NCBI RefSeq assembly: GCF_032854445.1
Contig: NC_088295.1
Coordinates: 17,101,490 to 17,165,489, forward strand
DNA length: 64,000 nt
Origin: Liolophura sinensis
Lineage: Eukaryota > Mollusca > Polyplacophora > Chitonida > Chitonidae
Reading direction: 5' to 3'
Part shown: positions 1-12,594 of the stretch, piece by piece
Numbering within the stretch: position 1 is the stretch's first letter
Layout of the letters: each line of letters starts with the position of its first letter
Position numbers and translations under genes: made by a program
Notes under the pieces: generated by a model
The model's input: only the letters and a program-made list of their open reading frames with translations
The model's database searches: none
Told to the model about the DNA's origin: nothing

Positions 1-239
1 AATGGCAGTCTACCATTGCCTTAGGGGACACTTTTACTTTCCTCCACTATAATATGTCAGCGGCTATATTGATTGGAAAACCTCAACGCGAAAAACCGCC
101 TTAAAGGGATCAGTCGGTGGTAATTTAGTTGAGGCGGCAGATTCATCATTCATATGGATTATACATGTGTTACCTCATCTTCAGCTAACAGCTTTTCACT
201 GATGGAAAAATTTATAGAAATTTCACCAAAATATAGCCA

Positions 240-1330
240 AGGCTGACATAATGTTAAAAAATGCCATTAACTTCTGTACAAAGCTAGACAAAGCTGAGGT
301 AATATAAAATTATAATGTAATACTGGGAAAAGATAGCCAACTCGGTATGAAAATATTATGTAATGACGTACAAAACCATTTGTTTAATACGGATATAATG
401 TAAAAGATATCATGTTTATGATGCAGGCCTACATATGTGGATAACGCGGATACAGTATAAAAGATATCGCGTAATGATGGCCAAATCTGATAATTAATGC
501 AGGTATAATGTATAAGACATCATGCAATGATGGACAAATCTGGATAATATCGTGTGAAACATATCCTTCTGTGATGTACAAAACTAGACGAGTGGGATAG
601 TGTAAAACGTGTCATGTAGTGATGTACAAAACCGGACGACTGGGATAGTGTAAAAACATATCATGTAATGATATACAAAACGATGAGTGGAATATTGTAA
701 AACGTGTCATGTAATGATGTACAAAACCGGACGTCTGGGATAGTGTAAAATGCATCATGTATTGGTGTACAAAACCGGACGACTGGGATCGTGTAAAACG
801 TGTCATGTAATGATGTACAAAACCGGACGACTGGGATAGTGTAAAACGTATCATGTAATGATGTACAAAACCGGACGACTGGGATCATGTAAGACGTGTC
901 ATGGAATGATGTACAAAACCGGAAGACTGGGATGGTGTAAAACGTATCATGTAATGAGGTACAAAACCGGACGACTGGGATAGTGTAAAACGTGTCATGT
1001 AATGATGTACAAAACCGGACTACAGGGATAGTGTAAAACGTGTCATGTAATGATGTGCCAAACCAGACGACTGGGATAGTGCAAAACGTATCATGTATTG
1101 ATGTACAAAGCCAGATAAAGCGTATGTGGGGGAGTAAACAGAATGCTACAATGTGCAATGCTAGATAAGTTGGATAGCGTTTGAAGTGTATGAAATGTTT
1201 ATGATGTACAAAAACAGACATGGATAGTGTAAAATGTGCCATGTTGATAATACGTTCAAAGCTAGAAAGGCAGGTATAGTGTTAAACAAAATCATGAAAT
1301 AGGAGACTTTAATAAGGTACACAAAGAGGT
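240..1330. repeat. 48-bp minisatellite with decayed edges
   Basis: About eleven good units of 48 bp fill 570-1120. Each carries the blocks 'tgtcatgtaatgatgtacaa' and 'aaccggacgactgggata'. Upstream (240-570) and downstream (1120-1330) the same words recur with growing divergence, for example 'gatgtacaaaactagacgag' near 575 and a 'gttcaaagctagaaagg' form near 1252, so the array is young in the centre and old at its edges. Because 48 is a multiple of three, the units stay open in more than one frame, which produces a spurious 193-codon minus-strand frame (661-1242) with a 16-residue period. I see no reason to call that a gene. Confidence 0.93.
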
Positions 1331-1554
1331 AAATAACGTGACATTTTCTGCTATTATGCTTCGATGCTGCCCCATTATCTACAAAAAGAGCAGCTCAAAT
1401 CAAATAACATATATGTATCCTGAAAACAAAAATGCGAAAACAATTATACTGGCGCCTTTTACCTATATTTTGTGCCAGAGATCAAGTTTTATGTAAGTGT
1501 TATGTCTTAGTTTGAAATACCTCATGATCATGAATGTGTGGTATGTTTTCAACG

Positions 1555-4340
1555 AACTTGTTCCATATAAAGCTATTTATACAACAAAGGCATGACGCTA
1601 TGGGTTTTTACTTCTGTGATCGAAACTTTGGCTTTACTATAGGATTTAATGAGACTTCCTTATATCGAAAGCCAAATTACTTGACATGTTGAAGGCTGTT
1701 TTTTTCTCATAGCATCGACCCAGTGATCTTAGCCCATCTTATTAGCCTATATCCTCATGCTCTTTTTTTTTAGTAATACGCGTTTTCTTAACACAAGGAT
1801 AAGAATATCTCGAGACTTGCCAGGAAAAAGAGCCCGTGGTTCTCAAAATGAGTTTTCGAATGGATACAGAGAATTTGTATGATTTGAACCCGATAAAAGG
1901 CACCTTGAGCTGACGTAAAAGTTGTTTTTTGGTTTGACAAGACACAAAAGAATAATTAGTTCAAAAATGGATTAAACAGGTATTACTGGAAACAACTGGA
2001 AGTCCGTATTTGATCAAAAATAGCCGATAGCACAACTTGACGATAGCCCTGATAATGACCAGATCAGACACACCCTCGACTGGATCGAGGTAACATGGTT
2101 ACTTGTCAAATATGTAATGTCTTCACGTGCTTAAGTTTAGTCAAGTCACACTTACATTTTCATGTAGCAGTACATGTGTGAGATCCGTTTATATACAGGC
2201 ATTTCTCAGCTGATGTTTTATATGGGCCAGTTGTAAATGATCACAATTTCAGTCTTGCGACGTAAGTTAGTTGTTCTCAATTATGAACACGTGAGTCAAA
2301 TCCTTTGAAACTTCACAGAATATCGGGCAGTTTTAACTCATTGTCGAGAACGCACTCGCAGACCGACCGCTTATACCTAACTTTTGAAGACATGGAATTT
2401 GATCGCGTTTATGGCCATTCTATTATGCAGTCTGTTCATTTAATAAAGACGAGCAAAATGAAGTAGTCAAGTAACACATGTGAAACATTGGGTATCTAGA
2501 AAGGTCTTCTACGAATTGTCTGTCTGTTGCCCAAAGCCGGATGTGGATTGTCACAGGTGAGCAAGCTGCGGTCGGTAGTACAGAGTCGCAGATGTTTGCC
2601 GGCTTATTAGATCCTCATAGTGTAGACTCAACTAAATAACTCGGTCTTACAAGTTCCAAGTTCTCACATCAGCGTTTCAGTTTCAAATTAGTTACTGTGA
2701 GTAGTTGTAGCTTAATCGTTTGATGACGGATTGTTTTTTATTGGAATCTGTCCATAACCTTCAGGACACGCGGAAACCCAGATGTCTCTTACACTATGTG
2801 CGGAAAATAATGTGGCGTTATAACAGGTAAACCATGGTGATCTGGACATTCTATGCGTATTTCCTAAAAAAGATGTGGTGGAAATGTTGAATGAAGTCCG
2901 TTTGTAGAGTAACATGCCATTATAGGAGTTGCCGAAGATGATTTATGAGGTCAATTCTCATATTGGCCGAACCTTACCCGTTGTATAGTGTCTGTATAAA
3001 GACAGCACGATAAGAAATTTGCAAAACAATATGTTCGAAAGAATGAAGCAAAGTTTGTGCACAGGTTTGAATCTGGAGTGACGAGGATATTTACAAGAAT
3101 GTCAGAAGAGGCAAATAACTTATATTCACTTAGAAGACTACTTTACATTAGCACGTTCACGAGTGGAACTTAATAAGTGTTTTTTCTGCCAAAGATCTGA
3201 ACATATGGGCATTGGCGATCATATCAGTTGGTCTGGTCCATAAATCTAGAAAGGACAGTTTGTTTAGAAGCAAAGTTTATGTTTGATTTGGAACATTTAA
3301 TCGTGAAATGTTTCTTGGAATTCCTTCTATTTACTTGATTTACTGGTAAATCGAATTTGTCTGGGTTTGCGTGCACGCCTTATTGGTATAGGTGTCCACA
3401 TTAAAGACGTTACAAATATCAACTGTGCTGTCTTAACTCAATTACGACAGAGGCCATTGACTTTTTTACTTCAGCAGATCTTCCACCGGCGATACATCAA
3501 AGCTATTGAGTCGAACACACATCGTCCATTTTGTCCGTTATCCGGCTGTTGAGGGCTGGCGAGGTGATTTGATGGCCAGACGCCTTCTCTTCCCATGGCA
3601 GGGAAATACGCGAAACACCGTATCCTGGATGATGATGACACAGCTGCCTGATTAGATGGCCTGGCAGGGACTTTTACTGTAACGTTACCGTAAATCTTCA
3701 TAAATTAAACCATGACCGTAGGCAAAGATCCGTCTCAGCCGTGACTTTTGAAGTATAAATGTTCAGTTATCCTTATCTGTCAACAAGATATTTTGATTAC
3801 GAGTGTGACCGTAAAAGTTTTACGGTTCCCTTGTCTTTCCCAGTCACCAGGATGTCCATGAATGCCAGTTTGAGGGCAATACAGTAACACTACCCCTCAC
3901 ACTTTCTCCTTAAAAAACAAAGTTTGTGAGCAGCATTCTGACACCAGATGTTCAACTTGCGCTGATTTTTTCCCAGTAAAGACATATAAATGCAGACACT
4001 TTTGTCAGTGTTATTACAAACGTATCCATATTTCAGTTTCAGTTTCGTTACTGTGATTAATTTTCAGTTGTATCTTAAAAATGGGATGATGTCCATGAAT
4101 ACCAGTCTGAGGTCAATAGAGTAACAGAACCCCTCAAGTTTGTGAGCAGCATTCTGACACAGATGTTCAACGTTTGGCGTTTGCCAGTAAATATGATGTT
4201 TATATAAACTATTTTGTGGCTTGATGAATGTTGCTCATTCAAGTTGATGTCTAAGTTGAAGGTTCTCTCTTCCTTGCCTCGGACTGCATTCTAATACGTG
4301 AGGCGAATTTTTCACTTGTAAGTATGTCTTGTAGTAGAGA
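1555..4340. repeat. Left direct duplication, copy 1
   Basis: This stretch aligns in the same order and orientation to 7075-9510. Anchor blocks are: 'ggataagaatatct' (1797 and 7274), 'taataaagacgagcaaa' (about 2440 and 7688) followed by 'gtagtcaagtaacaca', 'tcgaatttgtctgggtttgc' (about 3352 and 8787), 'gggacttttactgtaac' (about 3667 and 9147), and 'caagtttgtgagca'. Divergence is substantial, with many indels, so the duplication is old. A further internal repeat of about 110 bp recurs near 3848-3960 and 4080-4175 ('gatgtccatgaat', 'gtttgtgagcagcattctga'). No coding frame is shared by the two copies. Confidence 0.8.
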
Positions 4341-5619
4341 CAGAACGTCCAGAATCTCTGGCGCTCTGATTCCTGATTGTGACTGATTCTGCTTAACCCA
4401 GTAGTCCATGGGACAGACATAATGTTGTTACCACCCGAGGTGGCCAAACCTAATTGGTACTATCATGTTTCTAGGGTCAGTAGAAGTAAATTAAGACATG
4501 ATAGCCTCTCTACAATGGTAGCTTTATCATACATTTTAATAAAATGAAAAATCACCTTATAAGGTGTTGCGCAAATTACAAAAAAGCCAGAGAAAGATCA
4601 ATATATCGTGGACTCTCAGTTCCACTTAATAATGTAATAAGGCCAATTTAAAAGAGTGGGTTGGATTGTTTATGAAGCGAAGAGATTGCAGCTGTCCACA
4701 TTTTGTCTACATTTTCATGTTCGCTGTTAGTTGAATATTCAGTTGACCGCCACATTTACACGTAAGATAAAATTATGCAAGGTTCTCAGCCAGGTTCACA
4801 ACAGTTTATCAACAGTTTACACCCATTGTTACGGTGAGTTAAGGTAGGCAAGCTCTGGTAAGTAAACGCTCGTGTCATTTCCCTACGTGTGATCTACATG
4901 TCTGAAAATTACAATGTCAGTGCAAACCTCTGATCAGATTTTTTGACTTTCAGTTAAGAATACTGGTAATTGAAAGTATCGCTAAACACTAAGATTAAGG
5001 GCTAGATTATTCTGCAATACTCTTTACAGAGTGTAAATGTCCACTTTGAAGTTAAAGACAAAAGAAGAAAACACTATTATGACTTGTATATCAAAAGAAA
5101 TACTTCTTCTGAAATTTTACAACGTATTAAATTGTTTTTAAAACACTGGATACTTCAATGGCCTTTTCTGACCATTTTTTGGACACTGAGGCCACATAAA
5201 GCTTTTGACACTGGATAAATGCACACCGCTAAACAATTACGTTAAAATGCACAGACATATTAACGTATAGAGCCATATATGCATTAACTGAATGGACCCT
5301 GAAGCTAATTATTCCTTAATGGAAATATCACTCGTTGATGAAGACACTTCTGAGCAAATGGAGCAGCCAGGCATCATTCATTGTTTTGATGATGACTGAA
5401 TCCTTGGTATTGCGGGAAGATTAGGTTCGTGGAGCGTTCTATGATGAGCCGTGAACATCAGGCAACAGGACTTGAACATGGACAATTGTAACATGACTGC
5501 TAGTTTAGTAGCATTTTCACCACGACAAAGACTTAACTTTACTATCCAAATGTGATTGTCATTAACCTGTAACTGTCACATGTGGAAGATTTTCTAGGGA
5601 TACACCAACTACTTACAGG
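4341..5619. other. Non-coding stretch, nothing recognised
   Basis: AT-rich unique-looking sequence. The only local structure noticed is a 14-bp perfect palindrome, 'caccttataaggtg' near 4553. No frame, repeat or RNA gene could be supported. Confidence 0.5.
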
Positions 5620-5959
5620 GTGTTTTACCCAAAACGTGTCAAAAAGATGTCAAGATATTCGTACTTTATTGATGAAATTGTGCAGGCACACCATCCCAAC
5701 AGTAAAACAGACAAGAAGTCTCAAGGATTATCATGCAGATGCAGTTGTTCTCTAACGGATGAAAACAAACCAGCCCGTATCCGGTTTACTTGGCTTGTTG
5801 CACATGGCAGCATACTTAGAACAAAACTTTGGCCTACACAAGATAGACTTCAACGCTGCGGTCGTGCATTACAAGCAAGCAGAAATAGCGGCGTTAAGCC
5901 ATAATCATTCATCCATTCTTCCAGAATTAGTGGAGGAAAGGAATAGAACCAGAGTGTAG
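5620..5959 (+). pseudogene. Possible broken exon, two overlapping frames
   Basis: Two plus-strand frames overlap here: 5620-5904 (94 codons) and 5759-5959 (66 codons, one base shifted). The second frame reads like ordinary soluble helical protein, with 'LGLLHMAAYLEQNFG' followed by 'FNAAVVHYKQAEIAALSHNH' and an acidic/basic end 'LVEERNRTRV'. The alternation of small and large residues resembles a single TPR-like helix pair, but I recognise no family. A frame change near 5760-5790 would join an N-terminal part with this helix part, as in a decayed retrocopy or exon. A chance frame remains quite possible. Confidence 0.2.
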
Positions 5960-7074
5960 GAATTAATGAAAAAATACAACAAAAACCTCTTCTTATAAGG
6001 AATGTTCTCCTTCTGAATCAAAAAGTGCTGTGCTTGACAGATTTAACATCAAGGCTAAAAAACAAAACGTCTACAAACAATCATGTTTTAGAATGAGTTG
6101 GATGAATCACTTTACTTTGGTTTTCGGAAGAGAAGAGAAATCTTCTCCTCTATCCAGGCATCTTGACCTTTCAACGAACCAATGACTTCCATAATCAAAG
6201 CCACTACGCAATTAAGTCACCTAATTAAGGAGTGTTAATTAAACATACATGGCACTCGCTGACAAATAAATGAGAATGTGAAAGTTCCTCTGAAAGAATC
6301 AAAAGTTTTGCACCGTCCTTTGGTGTTTGGGGTCATGGAAAGGTCTCTATTGTGTGTCATTTGGAATTTACCAGTGATCTTTACACTTGAAGTCAACAGT
6401 TAATTGTTAACACAGCCCCGATAGAATGCCCTAAAATGTTACAAAACATAAATTTAATGTCTTCTGAATCTGGCTGCAACGAAAATGGCTGAGGCAGTCC
6501 TTTTCACACCCGTAGCTCACCCCTCTCCCAATCCAGAGAAGTCTATGTTTGAGATTATGTTTGAGAAGAATAGCTTGAAATAGTTCAAGAAGCATTCCTG
6601 AAGGTAAATACTCTATTCCTGGGCTGAATGGCGGTTCAAATAGCGCTGTTATTGTATGACTTTTGGCAATATATGAGTTAGCACACTGAACAATAGGTAA
6701 GTTTTTAAAGGGAGCATAACCCATACAAAGTTACCCATCTGCATTCTCTTTGCATGATTACGACCTATTTTCGTACTTCATATACTTCTATATTTCTTTG
6801 GTGGTTTGTGTTATGCGTCGTTTTGGGAATTGGCCTTGCAATTATTGATCTGGAGCGTCTTTATTGGTTGACGGCTGGTGTAAGAATGTCTGATCTGAGG
6901 CATAAATCCCCTTCTTCCCCAGTCAGCCGGCTGTTTGCAATCATAAATCTATCGGGGAGTGTGGTGGATTCTCGTCCTTACTTTTATGTATAATGTTTGT
7001 GCACAGCATTGTTAATAAAGTAACTGGCCAGTATGTAGGCAATATGGAGAATGTGTTTGTTTCATACTTATTTT
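5960..7074. other. Non-coding stretch, nothing recognised
   Basis: AT-rich sequence with short frames on both strands (97 codons at 6431-6724 minus, 79 codons at 6754-6993 plus). Neither shows a domain, good codon structure or a second copy. No repeat family was recognised. Confidence 0.45.
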
Positions 7075-9510
7075 AATACAGAACAAAGAAATGACGCGGA
7101 GGATTTTACTTCCGCGGTCATAATTTTAGTTTTATCGTAGGATTTAATAGACCTCTGTCATTGACAGATTGAATTACTTGACAAGCTGATGGATGTGTTT
7201 TTGTGTTTTCACGTCGACCAAGTAATCTTAACTCATCTCCACATCATAGAAATAAAGCTTTACTAAACACGAGGATAAGAATATCTTGGGAGTAGAGCAT
7301 GTCGTTAGGGGATGAATATGTAGAATTGCATAAGATGAGACATGGAAAAGTAGTCAAGCTAAGCTGACATGCTTAGTACTTAGGATCGTTCTACAGAAGA
7401 AATAGGTTTATGGCTAAACGACTAATACAACAGATGCAACAACACAACAAATATTTCTGACTATGGCCTGATGAAACACACCCTATCCATAGTTTGAAGG
7501 TGACAAGATGGCGTTAAGACTACTTCTCTGCCCCGGTTTACCGTTATGAATGTGTGAGCCTAATGGTTTTCCCAAAATATCAAAGAATTTCGACTTAAGG
7601 TCAATAACCGACTCGCAGAATGACGCTTTACATAAATTCCAAGACCTGAAAATTATTCATCTTTGTGATATGCCCTTTGCTCACCTAATAAAGACGAGCA
7701 AAGTGATGTAGTCAAGTAACACACTGGACACTGTGTGCTTTAACACTGTGTGTCTTGTCCAATATTCTGTAAATTGTCTGTCTGGTCGCCACGACTGAAT
7801 ATGGATTCACATATGTTTACATTGCCCGTTCTGCCAACAGATGAAGCTACTGAGTTATTTTTGTGCCTTTTAATAATTGATGTTTTGTAGTAATATCGAA
7901 GCTCATGGTCTATGCTTTTTTAGAGCCATTTTGGTTTGTGGAGGAAACATTAAGCCACGGGCTATTACTTGGTGTAATAACTAGGAGAGAGGGCGATTTG
8001 AGCACACTGAGGAAAACAGCATATAAATTCTACATAATGGTTTTATTGTTTGACAATATACCAGAGGATCACACCAAAAGCCCGCCGGTGGTAGAAAAAT
8101 ATACCGAAAACTTGGCATCAACCAGATTTCATGAATGAGTTGTTGTCTGAAGGTTTGATGGTGGATTTTTGTTTATTACAATACGCCCATGAAATGTCCA
8201 TGGTGATAAGCATATGTCAGTCCCAAGCATTAATTGAGGGGAATAATTTGGCATTGTCAGAGGCAAACCATGATGATCGGGATTAGTATTTTCCAATAAA
8301 GGCGTCATAAAAACTGGTGAGCAGGTAGTCGTTTAGTGGAGTACTACTGGTGCATTGCATTGTGAATTTAAGGAGATGCTGTAGATGATTTACGAGGTGA
8401 ACAGAAAATTGGCCTTATATGGTCCGTTGTGTATTGGCTGTATAAAAGCGACACTACAAGAAATTTGTAAAACAATATGTTTTGTGGTAAATATTATACT
8501 TTAAGATTAAAAAGAATATAACAAAATGTGTACATCAGCTAGTAACTGAGGCGATGAGTACATTCACCGCAATGCCAGAAAAACATTGTTCAACATGCCT
8601 AGAAATCCAACTTGCTATTGAGAATGCTTTTTTCTGCCAGCATCTAAGCATGTGGACTTTGGTAATTATTTCAGTTAGACGTCTCGATAGTATAAGAAGG
8701 ACAGTTGGTTTAGAAGCAAAGTTTGAAATATTTATACTTGACTTGGATCATTTAATCGTGAGATATTTGTTGGAATCGTGGAAATCGAATTTGTCTGGGT
8801 TTGCTTGTAAGCCTTATCAGCAGGTTGTCCAATTGAAGAAGCTACAAATATCAGCTGAGCTTATAAACTTAATTTCTACAGAGTTCATTGAAGTTTTATT
8901 TCAGCCGAGCTTCCATGGCCGATCCTTCGAAGTGTCTGAAGGCTGCTTGGAAATCCTTTACTTTGCTAGATACGTGCCAAGTGATTTAAAATGCTACGTC
9001 CATATTGTTCAGAACTCCCGTTATCCGGCACAACATGACCAGGCAAGGTCTTATGCAGTTGGAGGGAAATGGGCCCTCATGTTGCCCCGGGTGATAGGGA
9101 CACAGAGGTTGGTTAGATCATGCCTGAGAAGTACAGGGTCTGGCAGGGACTTTTACTGTAACTTAACCATAAATCTTCATGAATTAAACCCTGACCGTGG
9201 CAGATGTTCCATCTTTTGTCTTTACTGTTAACTGAGCGTTGTCATATCTTCATCTTTGTCAACGGGATATGCAGGGACAGTTTCCTCACCGCTGTCAATA
9301 AAAAGCCAAGTTTGTGAGCACCAATCAATCTAACACATAAGATGAACGTAGCCCATTTCTTCCACTGAAATATGTTTGTAAACAATATTTTGTGTTCGAA
9401 GAAGATATATAACGTGTTTGCCAACACTATTCTGATGGTCAAGTTGAGCGATCCCTTTTCTTTGCCTTTACCTTGCCTTTGCCTGAACATCACACTTTCG
9501 ATCACTCCAT
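7075..9510. repeat. Left direct duplication, copy 2
   Basis: Partner of 1555-4340 in the same orientation, about 5.2-5.5 kb downstream. Copy 2 carries about 220-280 bp near 7870-8145 that copy 1 lacks, and lacks the doubled 'gatgtccatgaat' block of copy 1. It includes the 8554-9231 open frame. The aligned part of copy 1 (about 3120-3720) is interrupted by stops and indels in every frame. Confidence 0.8.
8554..9231 (+). CDS. Unrecognised 225-codon open frame
   Basis: This is the longest uninterrupted frame in the window, ATG to stop, 225 codons. The product has no signal peptide, no convincing membrane span and no motif that I recognise. It has scattered cysteines and a middle part rich in leucine and isoleucine ('LDLDHLIVRYLLESWKSNL'). 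It sits inside the right copy of an old duplication, and the homologous left copy (about 3120-3720) is not open, which argues against purifying selection on this frame. It could be one exon of an unknown gene, a fossil transposon frame or chance. Confidence 0.2.
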   Translation: MSTFTAMPEKHCSTCLEIQLAIENAFFCQHLSMWTLVIISVRRLDSIRRTVGLEAKFEIFILDLDHLIVRYLLESWKSNLSGFACKPYQQVVQLKKLQISAELINLISTEFIEVLFQPSFHGRSFEVSEGCLEILYFARYVPSDLKCYVHIVQNSRYPAQHDQARSYAVGGKWALMLPRVIGTQRLVRSCLRSTGSGRDFYCNLTINLHELNPDRGRCSIFCLYC

Positions 9511-10630
9511 TAAGCAGGGCTTTGGTGAACAACATTCAGTCACCTTTGGTAAATATATTCTCTCGACTGTGCCTTGGAGCAGGATGTTTGTGAGTACTTT
9601 TTTCCGGCTAAATGCTCTTTTTGGCCAAGAAAAATTCGTGCAGTTTAACAATATTCCCTTATCTTTATATGGCCAATGATATTACGATTGTAGTAAAGCA
9701 TAGGGCATGACAACATTCTAGTTGGATTCGGCAGTCGGATGTATTTGTCAGTTAATCGTACCGTGGATATCGTGGAAATCATGGAAATCATATTCTGTTG
9801 ATTACAAATCTTGCTTATGCATTATAGATTACAGGCAATCAAATGTATAGAAATACATGTCGAGATCCGAATACATTGGCCGTCATAAGACAGGAGACAA
9901 TGAGTATCTCGACGATGAGCAAATATATCTATTCCCTGTAGACACAAATCAGCAAATGTGAAGGTCAGTTTTCACATAATTTTAGTGTTTATCCAATCCT
10001 TGTTATTCTCATATACTTCAGCCTGCTACGATAGCAGTAATGTAGCTTTCTACTCGGGGAAGCACAATTCTTTATTCGAGTTACACGGTATTTTTGTGTT
10101 GACACTTCCACACCTTTATATTAAGTTCTTACACGCTAAACGAGCTACGTGCTTCCCATAGCATCACTAGCTCCTTCAGGACATTTTGTGATAAGTCATT
10201 GGCCAGGACTATGTGCGTGTCACACATTTGCTGTCACGTATCTCCTTATAATTCAGTACCTGAGCATCAACATGTTTGCCAATCCCCCAATGTCGTAGGT
10301 CATGTTTGCACGAAAACCATTATCCACATGACCGGAAGTATGTTATATAAACACCGAGGACGTTACCTGACGGAAAGGTTTATCTTTCCTCACCAGCTGT
10401 TTTTCGCATAATGTGTCGAGAGTTTTTGTGAACCACCCCAAGCCTAAATGTTGTCAAATAACAAGCTGTTGATTTTCTACGTAACAGAGCCGAAAAAAGT
10501 GGTGGATAATTTAAACACTTTCAGAGTGCCATATCAGAAGGCACCTTGACCAGATGTGGATGGTGAGCATGGAGACAATAGTGCTTCACACCAGGCCCCC
10601 TCCATATGCACGATTTGGCCTCTGTCTTTT
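9511..10630. other. Non-coding stretch, nothing recognised
   Basis: No repeat, RNA gene or convincing coding frame. A minor feature is a short internal echo, 'gatatcgtggaaatcatggaaatc' style, near 9766-9792. The frame at 9958 begins with GTG and has no supporting context. Confidence 0.45.
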
Positions 10631-10631
10631 C

Positions 10632-10690
10632 ATGACTATGTTGTGACATATAAAGCATGGCGTTATAGTGTCCGGTAAAACATAACCTAT
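10632..10690. repeat. 25-bp minisatellite, upstream stub
   Basis: One clear unit at 10651-10675 ('taaagcatggcgttatagtg' plus 'tccgg'), with a degenerate unit before it ('catgactatgttgtgaca') and the start of another after it ('taaaacataac'). These match the 25-bp units that resume after the LINE at about 12595, so the LINE appears to have split one array. Confidence 0.6.
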
Positions 10691-10691
10691 G

Positions 10692-12420
10692 TCATATTAG
10701 TCATCAGAAATTCTAAGTTACATGCTTCGAGAAAACGGTAATATTAAAGGTATAAAATCAAATTTACATCAATATCTATTAACCCAGCACGCTGATGATA
10801 CAACTATTTTCCTTGACGGTTCAGAGAGTAATCTTAATTGTTGTCTAACAGAACTAGATCACTTCGCAAACTTTTCTGGATTAAAAGTAAATACTTCAAA
10901 AACAAGAGTAGTCTGGATTTCAGCAATGAAAGGCAATAATAAAGTATACAAAAACAATGCAAAATTAGATTGGTCAAAAAACTTTCAAGATATTGGGAAT
11001 AGAGTTTATCACTTTTTTGGCAGAGATGGTGGAAAGAAATTATAGGGATAAGTTTAAGAAAATAAATATGTAATGTTTGGCTTCTCTCTGGGAAGAATTA
11101 CTGTCTTAAAATCACTGATGCTGTCACAGTTGAATCGTTTATTCAGCTGTCTACCAAACCCACCCATGTGGCAAATAGAGGAATTCCGAAACAAATGTTT
11201 TGCTTTTATTTGCAATAATAAGCCTGATAAAATTGCACGTAGTACAACAATGGAAGATACAAAAATTGGTGGCTTGAATGTGCCTTCTATTGGAAACTAT
11301 ATATTTGCACAAAAGCTTTCTTGGGTAAAGAGACTGATGTCAGGAACTTACAAGTCCGATCTGTTTTATAATGATACAATAGTAAAACAAAATCCTTTAG
11401 AAATAGGTTTCTCTGTTCTGGGACGGATTGTTATACCTAAATAACTTTTGGAAAGAGGTTTTTTATTCGTGGAATTCGTGGAATTGAGAAACATTTCAGA
11501 TCTATTCGGAGAATGTGTTTTTACAATGATTTGTTTGTTATTGGTAATAAACCGTTTGTGTATGGTAAATGACTCAACATGGGGGTAAAGAATGTCAATG
11601 ACCTATTGAACAGTAACGGGAAATTTCTAAATGTCACAGAATTTAATGAAAAATATGAATGCAGTACAAACCATTTAGAATATCAAAGTGTCATTTCATC
11701 AATCAAATCTGCTAGTAATACTGTGGATTGGAACAGTATCTCCTCTCTTTTGCCGTTGCCTCTTATACCAACTAAATTAGCTCTGTTTGCTAACGTTTCT
11801 AATGGTTGTAAACTTTATTACCGACACCTTTCTAAAATTATAGTTTTGTTAAGAATAGGGAAAACCGCAAGTGGGAGAAGGAACTGAATGTTAGTTTATC
11901 AAATGAAGAATGGAGAAGCCTCAACAATATGATTTTTAGATGTTCCAGTGACACACGCTTAAGATGGTTTTAATACAAAGTTGTTAATAGAGCTCTGACC
12001 ACAAACATACTGGGAAAGAAGTTAGACCCTGCTGTATCAAACCGCTGTAGTTTTTGCCACTTGAAAAGGGAGACAATTTACCATCTATTATAGGACTGTA
12101 AATATATGTTTACAATTAATAGAAAGAATTCCAAGTTTGGTTGAAGGAAGTTACTGGTATACAGGCAATACTAGATTGTTCGAATATGTTACTTGGTTCC
12201 AACAGATAAGTTATCGGCCTTTAAATGTACTTATTGTGTGTGTGAAAAAGGTTATGTACAAGTTGAAAGATAGAGGTCAGCTGCCGACAATGGAATTTGT
12301 GAAGAAAGAAATGCAAAGTCTATGAAAATGAAAGGAACATTAGTTTTCTAAGAGGGGAACAAGACAGATTTATAAATTTTTGGTCATCCTGTCATCTGCT
12401 ATTCAATAGTTAAGTTTAGT
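10692..12420 (+). pseudogene. L1-type LINE reverse transcriptase remnant, 5' truncated
   Basis: This is the 3' half of the ORF2 of a non-LTR retrotransposon of the L1/Tx1-like group. Before the first ATG the frame reads 'EILSYMLRENGNIKGIK', the segment that precedes the catalytic loop in these enzymes. HADD at 10788-10799 stands where the family has F/Y-ADD. 'FSGLKVNTSKTRVVWI' follows, then the thumb block 'LGRITVLKSLMLSQ' with 'LPNPP' (11073 on) and 'NNKPDKI' (about 11214). The C-terminal block 'CSFCHLKRETIYHLL' near 12040-12090 matches the zinc-knuckle-like zf-RVT end. The frame changes at least four times. In-frame stops at 11971 and 12091 fall on normally conserved Gln and Trp positions. 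The endonuclease and fingers are missing, so the element is dead and 5' truncated. Confidence 0.93.
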
Positions 12421-12570
12421 TAGTGAAAACTTCAAACGTCATTATCTTTTGTGTGTGATAGTCTATTTCGACAGTTACTGCAGACTTTGTGAATATATTG
12501 CATCTAACAATCTCTCATATAAATATGAACTTCTGTCTGTACAAATGAATCTGGTTGAAAATCTGTAATT

Positions 12571-12586
12571 CCCCCCCCCCCCCCCC
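12571..12586. repeat. Poly-C run, 16 C
   Basis: An uninterrupted run of 16 C lies between the LINE C-terminal coding remnant and the point where the 25-bp minisatellite resumes. L1-type elements normally end in poly-A or a short repeat, so this run is an odd junction. It may be a separate slippage product. Confidence 0.95.
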
Positions 12587-12594
12587 ACTCCCTC

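Noticed and set aside
661-1242. 193-codon minus-strand frame with a 16-residue repeat
   Set aside because: It is produced by a 48-bp minisatellite with no stop in that frame; other frames are also open and no gene context exists.
4553-4566. Perfect 14-bp palindrome 'caccttataaggtg'
   Set aside because: Short palindromes are expected by chance in 64 kb, and nothing nearby suggests a regulatory role.
9958-10161. Signal-peptide-like plus-strand frame
   Set aside because: The frame opens with GTG, not ATG, and nothing else supports translation in a eukaryotic context.
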